A stretch of DNA of 64,000 nt from Gemmobacter aquarius (lineage in GTDB: Bacteria; Pseudomonadota; Alphaproteobacteria; Rhodobacterales; Rhodobacteraceae), in the NCBI RefSeq assembly GCF_003060865.1, contig NZ_CP028918.1, positions 1 through 64,000 of the forward strand. Reading direction: 5' to 3'. Below are positions 1-11,190 of this stretch, piece by piece. A program made the translations under genes and the position numbers. A model generated the notes under the pieces. It did no database searches, was not told the DNA's origin, and was given only the letters and a program-made list of their open reading frames with translations. Position 1 is the stretch's first letter, and every line of letters starts with the position of its first letter.

Positions 1-1383
1 ATGCCAAACGAAACGTGGGGATTGGTTCGTGAAGAACTGGTCAAAAGGGTCGGTCGCAATAACTATGTCACATGGATCGAACCGCTCGCCTTGCGCGATC
101 TGAACGGTGGCGTGGCGCGGTTCGAAGTGCCGACATCGTTTTTCGGTGACTGGGTGTCGCGCAATTTTGCCGATCACATCCTGTCGCATATGAACACATC
201 GGGCTTTGCGGTCGATCGCGTCGAATTCGCGGTGGGTCAGTCGTCGCGCATCCCGCGTCCGGCCGAGAAACCCGCACAGCCGGTGCAGGCGCCCAAGCCC
301 GCGCCGCGTGCCGCCGCCAAATCGCGCGCCGACTCCGAGGAGTTGCCGGGCGCACCGCTTGATCAGCGCTTCACCTTTGACAGTTTCGTCGTGGGCAAGC
401 CGAACGAGCTGGCCCATGCCGCCGCCCGCCGCGTGGCCGAAGGCGGGCCTGTCAGCTTCAACCCGCTGTTCCTTTATGGCGGCGTGGGCTTGGGTAAGAC
501 CCACCTGATGCACGCGATCGCGCATGAATTGCAGACCCGCCAGCCGCATCTGCGCGTGCTTTACCTGTCGGCCGAACAGTTCATGTATCGCTTCGTGCAA
601 GCCTTGCGCGAACGGCAGGTGATGGATTTCAAGGAAATCTTCCGTTCGGTCGATGTGCTGATGGTCGATGACGTGCAGTTCATCGCCGGCAAGGATTCGA
701 CACAGGAAGAATTCTTCCACACCTTCAACGCGCTGGTCGACCAGAACAAGCAGATCGTCATTTCCGCCGACCGCGCGCCCGGAGAGATCAAGGATCTGGA
801 AGACCGGATCAAATCGCGCCTGCAATGCGGGCTTGTGGTTGACCTGCACCCGACCGATTACGAACTGCGTCTGGGCATCCTGCAACAGAAGGTCGAGCTT
901 TACCGCGCCCAATACAAAGGGTTGGTCATTGCCGATGGCGTGCTGGAATTCCTCGCGCATCGCATCACCACCAACGTGCGCGTACTGGAAGGCGCGCTTA
1001 CGCGGCTTTTCGCCTTTGCCAGCCTTGTCGGGCGCGAGATTTCGCTGGAACTGGCGCAGGACTGTCTGGCCGACATCTTGCGCGCCAGCGACCGCAAGCT
1101 CACGATCGAGGAAATCCAGCGCAAAGTGGCCGAGCATTACAACATCCGCCTGTCCGACATGATCGGGCCGAAGCGGGTTCGTAACATCGCGCGGCCCCGC
1201 CAGATTGCGATGTATCTGGCCAAGCAGCTGACCCCGCGGTCCTTGCCCGAAATCGGGCGGCGGTTCGGCGGGCGCGACCACACCACGATCATGCATGGCG
1301 TCCGCAAGATCGAAGAGTTGATGGCGACCGACAGCCAGATGTCGGATGATTTGCAGATGCTGCGGCGCCAGCTTCAGGGCTGA
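1..1383 (+). CDS. dnaA: Chromosomal replication initiator DnaA
   Basis: DnaA binds origin DnaA boxes and opens the duplex at initiation. The 460-residue protein has the usual order: an N-terminal domain to about residue 80, a Pro/Ala-rich linker (about 82-115), an AAA+ core with Walker A GGVGLGKTH (160-168) and Walker B LMVDDVQF (220-227), and a C-terminal DNA-binding domain with the signature GGRDHTTIMHG near 423-433. The window begins at its ATG, so its promoter lies outside. This is how assemblies are often rotated and probably does not mark the origin itself. A small exported protein gene follows after 21 bp, and dnaN, recF and gyrB lie further downstream on the same strand. Confidence 0.98.
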   Translation: MPNETWGLVREELVKRVGRNNYVTWIEPLALRDLNGGVARFEVPTSFFGDWVSRNFADHILSHMNTSGFAVDRVEFAVGQSSRIPRPAEKPAQPVQAPKPAPRAAAKSRADSEELPGAPLDQRFTFDSFVVGKPNELAHAAARRVAEGGPVSFNPLFLYGGVGLGKTHLMHAIAHELQTRQPHLRVLYLSAEQFMYRFVQALRERQVMDFKEIFRSVDVLMVDDVQFIAGKDSTQEEFFHTFNALVDQNKQIVISADRAPGEIKDLEDRIKSRLQCGLVVDLHPTDYELRLGILQQKVELYRAQYKGLVIADGVLEFLAHRITTNVRVLEGALTRLFAFASLVGREISLELAQDCLADILRASDRKLTIEEIQRKVAEHYNIRLSDMIGPKRVRNIARPRQIAMYLAKQLTPRSLPEIGRRFGGRDHTTIMHGVRKIEELMATDSQMSDDLQMLRRQLQG

Positions 1384-1404
1384 AGGTTAAAGGGAACGAG
1401 TGGG

Positions 1405-1710
1405 ATGCGTATGATTGTTGCGGGGCTGGTGATGCTGGCAGCCTCGCCCGCCACTGCGGCGCTTTCGGGGTTTTACGACAGTGCCGAAAAGATCGCGACG
1501 ATACTTGGCAGCGAGGCCGTGGCCGATGCCCTGCGTCAGGCGCCCGTAGGGGCGATCACCAATACCGGCACGACAAAGGACGGCGCGGACGAATGGACGG
1601 TGCGGACGCAAGACTGCGATCTGGTCGTCGCGCTGACAGCGCAGCCCTTGCCCGAGGGCATGGTTGGCAAGGCGACCTATGATCTGCGGATCGCAACGCC
1701 GTGCGAATAG
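1405..1710 (+). CDS. Small exported hypothetical protein
   Basis: The 101-residue protein begins with a clear signal peptide (hydrophobic residues about 4-18, likely cut after ATAA). The mature part is about 80 residues with two cysteines, one in TQDCDL and one at the C terminus in ATPCE, which could form a disulfide. The start ATG lies 21 bp after the dnaA stop, with AAAGGGAA upstream as a ribosome binding site. I do not recognise a family. The sequence only supports a small periplasmic protein inserted between dnaA and dnaN; it may be co-transcribed with dnaA. Confidence 0.7.
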   Translation: MRMIVAGLVMLAASPATAALSGFYDSAEKIATILGSEAVADALRQAPVGAITNTGTTKDGADEWTVRTQDCDLVVALTAQPLPEGMVGKATYDLRIATPCE

Positions 1711-1865
1711 TGCGGGGTGTGTCTTTTTCGGCGTGCCGCTGCGCGATTTCGTGCCAAATGGCTTGTGCAAGGCCGCAAAGCGGCTAATTTATTTTTCCCC
1801 GACGGGGGCGTGCCGGCGGGGCGTGCCAGCAGGCGCGGCGGGGCAGGAATGGATGGGAACGGACG

Positions 1866-2984
1866 ATGAAATTTTCGATCGAACGCGGCACTTTGCTTAA
1901 GGCGCTGGCACAGGCGCAGTCGGTGGTCGAACGTCGCAATACCATCCCGATCCTTGCCAACGTGCTGATCGAAGCTGATGGAAACCAGGTCAGCCTGCGG
2001 GCGACCGATCTTGATATCGAAGTGGTCGACCGCGCTCCTGCCATGGTGGAACGCGGCGGGGCGACCACGGTTTCAGCGGTGATGCTGCACGAAATCGTGC
2101 GTAAACTGCCTGACGGGTCGCTGGTCAACCTGACCGAAGACGGCGCGACGGGGCGGCTGACGATCACGGCCGGCCGCTCGACATTCAGCCTTGCCACGCT
2201 GCCGAAAGAAGATTTTCCGGTGATGGCGAGTTCGGAGTATTCCACGAATTTCTCGGCCCCCGCGCCCGTGTTGCGGCGGCTGTTCGACAAGGCGAAATTT
2301 GCCATCTCGACCGAAGAGACACGCTATTACCTGAACGGCGTCTATATGCACACCTCGACCGCCGAAAGCGGGCCGGTGCTGCGCTGCGTGGCGACCGACG
2401 GGCACCGCCTTGCACGGATCGACGCTCCCTTGCCCGATGGCGCGCAGGCGATGCCAGGCGTGATCGTGCCACGCAAAACCGTGGGCGAGTTGCGTAAACT
2501 GCTCGACGATGACGATGCGACGATTGCCGTGTCGGTGTCGGAAACCAAGGTCCGCTTTGCAACGCCCGCGATCACGCTGACCTCCAAGGTGATCGACGGC
2601 ACCTTCCCCGATTACACCCGTGTCATCCCGACCGGAAACACGCGGCGTCTGGAAGTGGACGCCTCGGAATTTGCCAAAGCGGTCGACCGTGTGGCAACCG
2701 TGTCGTCGGAACGCTCGCGCGCGGTGAAGCTGTCCTTGGACGAAGATCGTCTGGTGCTGTCGGTCAACGCGCCCGACAGCGGCGCGGCTGAAGAAGAACT
2801 GGCCGTTGCTTACGGCGACGAGCGGCTGGAAATAGGGTTCAACGCGAAATACCTGCTGGAAATCGCGTCGCAAGTCGACCGCGAGAACGCGGTGTTCCTG
2901 TTCAATTCATCGGGCGATCCGACCCTGATGCGTGAAGGCAATGACCTGAGCGCGGTCTATGTCGTCATGCCGATGCGCGTTTGA
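1866..2984 (+). CDS. dnaN: DNA polymerase III beta sliding clamp
   Basis: The product is the ring-shaped clamp that tethers DNA polymerase III to DNA. At 372 residues it has the standard length for three clamp domains. It starts MKFSIERGTLLKALAQAQSV and ends in the family-typical VVMPMRV, whose last residues sit beside the peptide-binding pocket. It is intact and lies between dnaA and recF, the common bacterial order. The 155-bp leader from 1711 contains an AT-rich stretch around 1783-1797 in otherwise GC-rich DNA, the likely promoter area. Confidence 0.97.
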   Translation: MKFSIERGTLLKALAQAQSVVERRNTIPILANVLIEADGNQVSLRATDLDIEVVDRAPAMVERGGATTVSAVMLHEIVRKLPDGSLVNLTEDGATGRLTITAGRSTFSLATLPKEDFPVMASSEYSTNFSAPAPVLRRLFDKAKFAISTEETRYYLNGVYMHTSTAESGPVLRCVATDGHRLARIDAPLPDGAQAMPGVIVPRKTVGELRKLLDDDDATIAVSVSETKVRFATPAITLTSKVIDGTFPDYTRVIPTGNTRRLEVDASEFAKAVDRVATVSSERSRAVKLSLDEDRLVLSVNAPDSGAAEEELAVAYGDERLEIGFNAKYLLEIASQVDRENAVFLFNSSGDPTLMREGNDLSAVYVVMPMRV

Positions 2985-2993
2985 CGTGTCGGA

Positions 2994-3046
2994 GCGGGGG
3001 TTTCACACCCCCGCACCCCCGTGGGATATTTAGGCGAGTGTGAAAG
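2994..3046 (+). repeat. Dispersed intergenic repeat, copy 1 (hairpin plus 23-nt conserved tail)
   Basis: A hairpin with arms GCGGGGGT (2994-3001) and ACCCCCGC (3007-3014) around TTCAC is followed by a 23-nt tail at 3024-3046 that begins GGATATTT and ends GTGTGAAAG. The tail recurs at 36716-36738 with one mismatch, again preceded by a G-run hairpin with a TTC loop. Here it fills the dnaN-recF gap and ends 9 bp before the recF start. There is no T tract, so it is not a typical intrinsic terminator. Confidence 0.7.
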
Positions 3047-3055
3047 CGAGGGGCG

Positions 3056-4129
3056 TTGGGTCAGGCGGTAACCACGCTTGCGCTATCCCATTTCCGCAGC
3101 CATCTGGCGGGGCGGTTCGAATGGGACGGTCGGCCCGTGGCGATTTCGGGTGCGAACGGGGCGGGCAAGACCAACATTCTGGAGGCGGTGTCGCTGCTGT
3201 CGCCCGGTCGCGGGTTGCGGCGGGCCGGGGCGGATGAACTCGGCCGGCGGCCTGAATCGCTCGGCTGGAAGATCAGGGCCGAGGTGCAGGGCATCGGCGG
3301 GTTCCACGAGGTAGAGACCTTTGCCGAAGGCGCCGAGGCACGGGTGGTGCGGATCGACGGCAAGGCCGCGACGCAGGTGGCGCTGGGCCGCATCTTGCGC
3401 GTGCTGTGGCTGGTGCCCGCGATGGACCGGCTGTGGATCGAGGCGGCCGAGGGGCGGCGGCGGTTTCTCGACCGGATGGTGCTGAGCTTTCTTCCCGACC
3501 ATGCCGAGGCGGTGCTGGCTTACGAAAAGGCGATGCGCGACCGGAACAGGTTGCTGAAGGACATGGTGTCGGACGCGCATTGGTACGGGGCGCTGGAGGC
3601 CCAGATGGCGGCGAGCGGGGCGCAAGTGACCGCGAACCGCAGGGCGGCCTTGCAGCGAATCAGCGTGGCGCAAAACGGGGCCGAGACAGCATTTCCCTTT
3701 GCAGACCTGGCACTTGCAGGGCCAGAGGGCGAAGGCGAGCCGGACGATCTGGCCGCAGCACTGGCTGAAGGGCGGCGGCGTGACATGGCGGCGGGGCGCA
3801 CGCTGACGGGGCCGCACCGGGCGGATCTGTCGGCGGTTTACGTGGCCAAGGGCGTGCCTGCGGCGCAGTGTTCGACGGGTGAGCAGAAGGCGCTGTTGAT
3901 CAGCCTGATCCTGTCGAACGCGCGGGCGCTGGCGCAGGATATCGGGGCCGCGCCGGTGTTGCTGCTGGACGAGGTCGCGGCGCATCTGGACCCTGCGCGA
4001 CGTGCCGCGCTATATGACGAGCTATGCACATTGAATGCACAGGCGGTGATGACCGGCACCGAAGCGTCGCTGTTCGACACATTGGGGAACAGGGCGCAGT
4101 ATATTTCCGTGAGTGACCCGATTGGCTAA
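3056..4129 (+). CDS. recF: DNA replication and repair protein RecF
   Basis: RecF is an SMC-like ATPase that helps load RecA at gaps through RecFOR. The 357-residue protein has Walker A GANGAGKT at residues 32-39, an ABC-type signature STGEQKALLI near 275, and Walker B VLLLDEVAAHLD near 300. The start is a TTG; no ATG or GTG lies in frame before the conserved TLALSHFRSH segment, and a GTG further upstream in this frame is followed at once by a stop. GCGAGGGG ends only two bases before the TTG, so initiation is probably weak, as is usual for recF. Confidence 0.95.
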   Translation: MGQAVTTLALSHFRSHLAGRFEWDGRPVAISGANGAGKTNILEAVSLLSPGRGLRRAGADELGRRPESLGWKIRAEVQGIGGFHEVETFAEGAEARVVRIDGKAATQVALGRILRVLWLVPAMDRLWIEAAEGRRRFLDRMVLSFLPDHAEAVLAYEKAMRDRNRLLKDMVSDAHWYGALEAQMAASGAQVTANRRAALQRISVAQNGAETAFPFADLALAGPEGEGEPDDLAAALAEGRRRDMAAGRTLTGPHRADLSAVYVAKGVPAAQCSTGEQKALLISLILSNARALAQDIGAAPVLLLDEVAAHLDPARRAALYDELCTLNAQAVMTGTEASLFDTLGNRAQYISVSDPIG

Positions 4130-4144
4130 GGCAGAGGTGACCGC

Positions 4145-4579
4145 ATGAACCGGCAATGCGTGACGTTGATTACGCTGGGGGTCGATGACCTGACCGCGGC
4201 ACGGGCCTTTTACGCGCGGCTTGGCTGGCGCGAACATGCCGAAAGCCAACCGGGCATCGCCTTTTTCCAGATGCACGGTCAGGCGCTGGCGCTGTTCGGG
4301 CGCGCCGATCTGGCCAAGGATCAGGGCAGGGCAGGGGCGGCGCTGGGCACGGGCGCCGTGACGCTGGCGCAGAACTTCGCCACCGAGGCCGAAGTTGATG
4401 CCGCCTATGCTGCGGCGCTGGCGGCAGGGGCGACTGCTTTGAAGCGCCCCGAAAAGGTGTTCTGGGGTGGCTATTCCGGTTATTGGGCCGACCCTGACGG
4501 CCATGTATGGGAGGTGGCGATGAACCCGTTCTGGCCCTTGGCCGACGACGGATCCCTTACCTTGCCAGAGCCGAAATGA
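4145..4579 (+). CDS. VOC family (glyoxalase/bleomycin-resistance fold) protein
   Basis: The 144-residue protein fits one vicinal-oxygen-chelate module pair: it opens VTLITLGVDDLTAARAFYARLGW and closes with GYSGYWADPDGHVWEVAMNP, both typical of the family. Members include glyoxalases, dioxygenases and antibiotic-binding proteins, and the substrate cannot be read from sequence. The gene starts 15 bp after recF with GCAGAGGTG upstream. Its TGA overlaps the ATG of the LysE-type gene, so the two are translationally coupled. Confidence 0.9.
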   Translation: MNRQCVTLITLGVDDLTAARAFYARLGWREHAESQPGIAFFQMHGQALALFGRADLAKDQGRAGAALGTGAVTLAQNFATEAEVDAAYAAALAAGATALKRPEKVFWGGYSGYWADPDGHVWEVAMNPFWPLADDGSLTLPEPK

Positions 4580-5196
4580 CCGTATCGTTTTACCAACTGC
4601 TGCTTTACGCGGGCGGCATGGCGGCGCTTTGGGCGGTGCCCGGTCCGGTCTGGGTGGCCTTGACCGCCCGCAGCCTGTCGGGCGGGTTCTCCGCCGCTTG
4701 GCCGCTTGCTGTGGGCGTGGCACTGGGTGATCTGATCTGGCCCTTGGCCGCCGTGCTGGGGCTGACGTGGATCGAAAGCGTTTACGGTGATTTCCTGTTG
4801 ATGCTGCGCTGGGTCGCGGCGGCGGTGTTCCTGTTCATGGGCGTGATGCTGATCCGCAAGCCCGCCGCCACGCTTTCCGCCGATAGCAAGCTGACCCGTC
4901 CGGGGGCTTGGGCGGGGTTTACCGTCGGCATGGCCGTGGTCTTCGGCAACCCAAAGGCGATGCTGTTCTACATGGGCGCGCTGCCGGGGTTCTTCGACCT
5001 CGGGACGCTTACATGGCCCGATACGCTGGCGATCATTTCGATTTCCGCGCTGGTGCCGATGGCCGGAAACCTGAGCCTTGCGCTGTTTCTCGACCGGGCG
5101 CGGCGGCTTTTGTCCAGCCCTGAAAACCTGCGGAAACTGAACATCGGATCGGGTGCGCTGCTGATCGTTGTCGGGCTGGTTATTCCCTTCGTTTGA
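4576..5196 (+). CDS. LysE/RhtB family amino-acid exporter
   Basis: The product is a 206-residue inner-membrane protein with about six hydrophobic segments and the N-terminal pattern VPGPVWVALTARSLSGGFSA that marks LysE/RhtB exporters. Members export basic amino acids, homoserine or threonine; the cargo here is unknown. The ATG at 4576 overlaps the upstream TGA (ATGA), which decides this start over a longer in-frame opening from 4507 that would run through the VOC gene. It is probably co-translated with the VOC protein. Confidence 0.9.
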   Translation: MTVSFYQLLLYAGGMAALWAVPGPVWVALTARSLSGGFSAAWPLAVGVALGDLIWPLAAVLGLTWIESVYGDFLLMLRWVAAAVFLFMGVMLIRKPAATLSADSKLTRPGAWAGFTVGMAVVFGNPKAMLFYMGALPGFFDLGTLTWPDTLAIISISALVPMAGNLSLALFLDRARRLLSSPENLRKLNIGSGALLIVVGLVIPFV

Positions 5197-5218
5197 TTCA
5201 ATATATTGTGGGGTAAGC

Positions 5219-7726
<2,508 letters not shown>

Positions 7727-7734
7727 GAGGTAGG

Positions 7735-8442
7735 ATGCTGTTTGGTGTACGAGTTCTGGCCCTCGCTGTTTTTGTTGCGTCATCCAGCCAACCTGCGCGT
7801 GCAGGCGAAGCGATTGTAGAAACCCTCAGCTGTCCGATCGGAAATGAAACGGTCAACTACGTAGGGACGACCGGTTGCACATACTTTCAACGTAGCATGT
7901 CGCTAAAGCCGATCACGTCTTGCGATTTTGTGGATCAAGTGCCGCAATGCCCTATATATAAGTTTCCCATGTATCGACAGTTTTCGGAAAAAGAAGTCGA
8001 GCGCATTCAAGCATTCTCAAAGACGGATGCATATCTGACGGGAGCTGGAAGTTCCCGGTTCTATCTCGCTTACATCATCGAGAACGAATTAGCCCTGGAA
8101 AATCACAAATTAAAATTCGAGCTGCTTTTGAATGGCTTTTGGTATGATTCAGCAAGCACCTACAAAGACGACACGTTTTTCGATGCCGCGTTCAAGGAAG
8201 GGAAGCGCTACATCGAAACGACAGAGCCGGATCAGCAGGCCTTTATTCGCGCAGTTTTTGCTTTTGCCCGAGTGACACGCGGAGAAAAGGAGGTTGCCTT
8301 GAGACAGATAGAACGCGTGCGTTCCTCGTCTGGATACAAGGACAGCTTTCTTCCCAAATACCTCCTCCTACTAGAGAAATGTGCGAACAAGCCTGAGGCG
8401 CCCGATTGCCAACCCGATTATGAGTTCGAAGAACAGAATTAG
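7735..8442 (+). CDS. AT-rich exported cysteine-containing hypothetical protein
   Basis: The 235-residue protein starts 8 bp after gyrB behind a strong AGGAGG. A signal peptide covers about residues 1-23 (cleavage near ARA-GE). The mature part carries six cysteines: four near the N terminus in the spacing CPIG, GCTY, SCDF, QCPIY and two near the C terminus, suggesting disulfides or metal binding. The middle is helical and charged. Codon use is visibly AT-richer than in the flanking genes (many AAA, AAT, TTT codons), which points to recent acquisition. I do not recognise a family. The paired CP motifs faintly recall zinc-ribbon starts. Confidence 0.8.
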   Translation: MLFGVRVLALAVFVASSSQPARAGEAIVETLSCPIGNETVNYVGTTGCTYFQRSMSLKPITSCDFVDQVPQCPIYKFPMYRQFSEKEVERIQAFSKTDAYLTGAGSSRFYLAYIIENELALENHKLKFELLLNGFWYDSASTYKDDTFFDAAFKEGKRYIETTEPDQQAFIRAVFAFARVTRGEKEVALRQIERVRSSSGYKDSFLPKYLLLLEKCANKPEAPDCQPDYEFEEQN

Positions 8443-8483
8443 ACCCTGTTCCTATCGGCGGTCCGTGGGCAATTCTTTAAAGC

Positions 8484-8864
8484 TTAAATATTCACTAGCA
8501 CATAGGCGGCGCGGTGGAACGCCGCGTTGATCCTTTCGCGGGCGGGTCCGGTTATGCCGGTGTCGTCCAAGGCGCAGGCCATGCAGGTTAGCCATTCTTC
8601 GGCGTGGCTGGCCGTGATGGGCACATGGGCGTGAATCTCGCGCAGGTTCATATGGCCGTGCTGTTCGGCGTAATGTCTGCGACCGCCGAAGAAGCCGCAC
8701 AGGAAAGCAAACTGCTCGGGCCGCACATGCGCCAACCCGTGACCCTGAAAATGCAGGTCGAGGATCCGCGCCCCTTGGGGGGCCGTTTCGATGATGTCGT
8801 AAAACCGTTCCACCAGCGCACGCACCACCGGCTCACCGCCGATCTCGTCGATCACGCTTGCCAT
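8484..8864 (-). CDS. Group II truncated haemoglobin
   Basis: The 126-residue protein has the compact globin pattern: RFYDII near 21, a Phe-rich E-helix region FLCGFFGG with Y and HGHMNLR after it, then LREIHAHVPI, where the His is the expected proximal haem ligand, and EEWLTCMACAL near the end. Group II members bind O2 or NO in the cytoplasm. The start ATG has AGGAGG seven bases upstream on the minus strand. It stands alone between an exported protein gene and tRNA-Arg. Confidence 0.87.
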   Translation of the reverse strand: MASVIDEIGGEPVVRALVERFYDIIETAPQGARILDLHFQGHGLAHVRPEQFAFLCGFFGGRRHYAEQHGHMNLREIHAHVPITASHAEEWLTCMACALDDTGITGPARERINAAFHRAAYVLVNI

Positions 8865-8954
8865 TCCAGCCTCCTATCGCAGGCCTATTTGGCCGCACGC
8901 AAGCGACCAGCGCAACGCGGCTTGCGCCCGCAACCCGGTCTTTTCCGACAGGAT

Positions 8955-9030
8955 TGGTGACCCCGGCAGGACTTGAACCTGCAACCTTCCCCTTAGGAGG
9001 GGGACGCTCTATCCGTTGAGCTACGAGGCC
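8955..9030 (-). tRNA. tRNA-Arg (anticodon CCT)
   Basis: The minus strand folds as a full cloverleaf: acceptor GGCCTCG paired with CGGGGTC (two G-U pairs), D arm GCTC/GAGC, anticodon stem TCCCC/GGGGA with loop CTCCTAA (anticodon CCT, reading AGG), and T arm GCAGG/CCTGC with TTCAAGT. Discriminator A and an encoded CCA follow at 8957-8955. Confidence 0.96.
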
Positions 9031-9280
9031 ATGCGCCCTTATTGCGGCGAAATCGCGGGTCTTGCAACTGTCTGCTGTGCAAAGGGAAGAGTGGGGGAGT
9101 GAATTTGGCCCACCACTCCCCCTATGGTCCGTTGCGTCTGGGTTGAGAGCTTGCAGGACGCGCAGGATACCGTCAGCATGGGAAAACCCATGCTGTTAGC
9201 GGTAACATTAGCGTATCGGGCAGGCTTGGACAAGGGCCAAGTTTGGCGCTAACAAGGACAGACACGCTTGCAGCAGGATC
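9031..9280. other. Gap between tRNA-Arg and LacI-family gene
   Basis: This 250-bp gap must contain the leftward promoter of tRNA-Arg and the rightward promoter of the LacI-family gene. The only element I can define is the palindrome at 9194-9207, listed separately. I see no coding frame of merit. Confidence 0.5.
9194..9207 (+). promoter_or_regulatory. GntR/LacI-type operator palindrome
   Basis: TGTTAGCGGTAACA is an inverted repeat with arms TGTTA and TAACA. It closely matches the known operator of E. coli GntR (ATGTTACCGGTAACAT). It lies about 75 bp upstream of a LacI-family gene whose protein resembles GntR, so autoregulation is likely. Confidence 0.7.
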
Positions 9281-10318
9281 TTGCCCGTGACCAGACCGCC
9301 CAGCCTTGACCCCAAACGCACCCTGACTTTGCGGGATGTGTCGGAAGCGTCGGGGGTCAGCGAGATGACGGTAAGCCGCGTCTTGCGAAATCGCGGTGAT
9401 GTGTCGGTCGCCACGCGCGAACGGGTTCTGGAAGCGGCGCGCAGCCTTGGCTATGTGCCCAACAAGATCGCAGGGGCCTTGGCGTCGCAGCGGGTCAATC
9501 TGGTCGGGGTCATCATCCCCTCGCTGTCGAACATGGTCTTCCCCGAGGTTCTGGCCGGCATTTCCGACACGCTAGAGGATACGGGGCTGCAACCCGTCGT
9601 GGGGGTCACGAACTATTCGCCCGAACGCGAAGAGACGGTGATCTATGAAATGCTGTCGTGGCGGCCCTCGGGGATGATCGTCGCAGGTCTGGAACATACC
9701 GAAGCCGCGCGGGCCATGCTGGCGCAGGCGGGGATTCCCATCGTCGAGATCATGGATATCGACGGTGACGCGGTCGATAGCGCCGTGGGCATCTCGCACC
9801 GCCGCGCTGGGCGGCAGATGGCCGAAGCGATCATCGCGGCGGGATACCGGCGCATCGCTTTCCTCGGCACGATGATGCCGCATGACCACCGCGCGCGGAA
9901 ACGGTTGCAGGGGTTCGAGGAGGCTTTGGCCAAGGCCGGTCTGGAACTGGCAGACCGCGAATTCTATTCGGGCGGATCGGCGCTGCTGAAAGGGCGCGAG
10001 ATGACGGAAACGGTTCTGAAACGCTCGCCCGACATCGATTTTCTGTATTTCTCCAACGACATGATCGGCGCTGGCGGTCTGCTTTACTGTCTGGCGCAGG
10101 GCATCGACGTTCCCGGCAAGATCGGGCTTGCAGGCTTTAACGGGGTCGAATTGCTCGACGGATTGCCGCGTCGCCTTGCCACGATGGACGCTTGCCGTCT
10201 GGAAATCGGCCGCCGTGCCGCCGAGATCATCGCTGGCAAGCACGAAGGCACCATCGGCGGCGAGGTGATCGAACTGTTCCCCATTCTGCAACCCGGCGAC
10301 ACGATTCGCAGCGTTTAA
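9281..10318 (+). CDS. LacI-family transcriptional regulator, GntR-like
   Basis: The 345-residue protein has an N-terminal LacI helix-turn-helix (LTLRDVSEASGVSEMTVSRVLRNRGDVS, residues about 15-42), a hinge helix, and a periplasmic-binding-like effector domain. Segments such as SLSNMVFPEVLAGI, MLSWRPSGMIV, AGIPIVEIMDID and the end ILQPGDTI parallel E. coli GntR, so gluconate or a related sugar acid is a plausible effector. The start is TTG at 9281, or GTG at 9287, which has better spacing from AGGA. No gluconate genes are adjacent, so its targets lie elsewhere. It converges with the next gene, overlapping by four bases. Confidence 0.92.
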   Translation: MPVTRPPSLDPKRTLTLRDVSEASGVSEMTVSRVLRNRGDVSVATRERVLEAARSLGYVPNKIAGALASQRVNLVGVIIPSLSNMVFPEVLAGISDTLEDTGLQPVVGVTNYSPEREETVIYEMLSWRPSGMIVAGLEHTEAARAMLAQAGIPIVEIMDIDGDAVDSAVGISHRRAGRQMAEAIIAAGYRRIAFLGTMMPHDHRARKRLQGFEEALAKAGLELADREFYSGGSALLKGREMTETVLKRSPDIDFLYFSNDMIGAGGLLYCLAQGIDVPGKIGLAGFNGVELLDGLPRRLATMDACRLEIGRRAAEIIAGKHEGTIGGEVIELFPILQPGDTIRSV

Positions 10319-11190
10319 AGCGCAATCTCGACGGTCAGCGGGAAATGGTCCGACGCGATGCAGCCGGTATCGACCGACACTGACCGCACGAGCGGTGCAA
10401 GGTCGGGCGTCACGAAGCAATGGTCAAGCTGGCGCAGCCGCGTTTCGCCCGCGATCACCTTTTCATGGGTGTGCAGCTTGCCTGCACCAACCGCCGCGAC
10501 CGCATCGACAAAACCATCGGCGTAGCGCGCGCCGGGGTGATAGGGCGCTTCGCCGGTGATCCGCCTGTATTCGGCGCTGTGGGGTTCCGAGTTGAAATCG
10601 CCCATCCAAAGCGCCCTCGCGGGGTTGGCGGGTTCGGGCTGGCCTTCGGTCCAGTTGCGGGCGGGTTCGTCGTCGGTGCCGCTCCACGGGCCACCTTCGG
10701 CTGCGGCAAGGGCGTGGCGGTGCAGCAGGAAATCGATCTGTTCCAGCCGCTCGGCCACGCCGACATGCGCCAGATGCAGCGACATGATCCGCAGGGGGCC
10801 AGAGGGCGCTACCACCATCGCCTCGAGCGCCGCGTTCTGCGTGTTCAGGGGGTCGAGCATCCGTCGCTTGGGCAGGGGCCAAAGCCGCGACCAGACCAGT
10901 GGCAGTCGCGACAGGATCATCGTTCCGAATTGCCGCCGCCGGTGCAGCACGCGGCCTGCCACCACCTTTGATGCGTCCATGTCGAAGGCGGGGCCATAGA
11001 CCCAATGGTGACCGGGCAGCATCGCGGCGATCAGCGCGGGCTGGTCATCCATGCCACTGCGCGTCCAGTTGCGTTCCACCTCTTGCAGGCAGATCAGGTC
11101 GGCATCCGCGATTGCAGGCAGGATGCGCGAGAGATCATAGCGCCCGTCGCTGCCAAAGCCGTATTGGATGTTGAACGAAACCGCCTTCAT
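10315..11190 (-). CDS. Endonuclease/exonuclease/phosphatase family protein
   Basis: The 291-residue protein has the DNase I-like fold signatures: KAVSFNIQYG at the start, LICLQEVE (metal-binding Glu), WMGDFNSEP (Asp-x-Asn), and the C-terminal QLDHCFVTPDL and SDHFPLTVEI. There is no signal peptide. The family covers nucleases and inositol-phosphate or sphingomyelin phosphatases; the substrate is unknown. Its ATG overlaps the stop of the upstream membrane-protein gene (ATGA), so the two are coupled in one minus-strand operon. Confidence 0.88.
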   Translation of the reverse strand: MKAVSFNIQYGFGSDGRYDLSRILPAIADADLICLQEVERNWTRSGMDDQPALIAAMLPGHHWVYGPAFDMDASKVVAGRVLHRRRQFGTMILSRLPLVWSRLWPLPKRRMLDPLNTQNAALEAMVVAPSGPLRIMSLHLAHVGVAERLEQIDFLLHRHALAAAEGGPWSGTDDEPARNWTEGQPEPANPARALWMGDFNSEPHSAEYRRITGEAPYHPGARYADGFVDAVAAVGAGKLHTHEKVIAGETRLRQLDHCFVTPDLAPLVRSVSVDTGCIASDHFPLTVEIAL

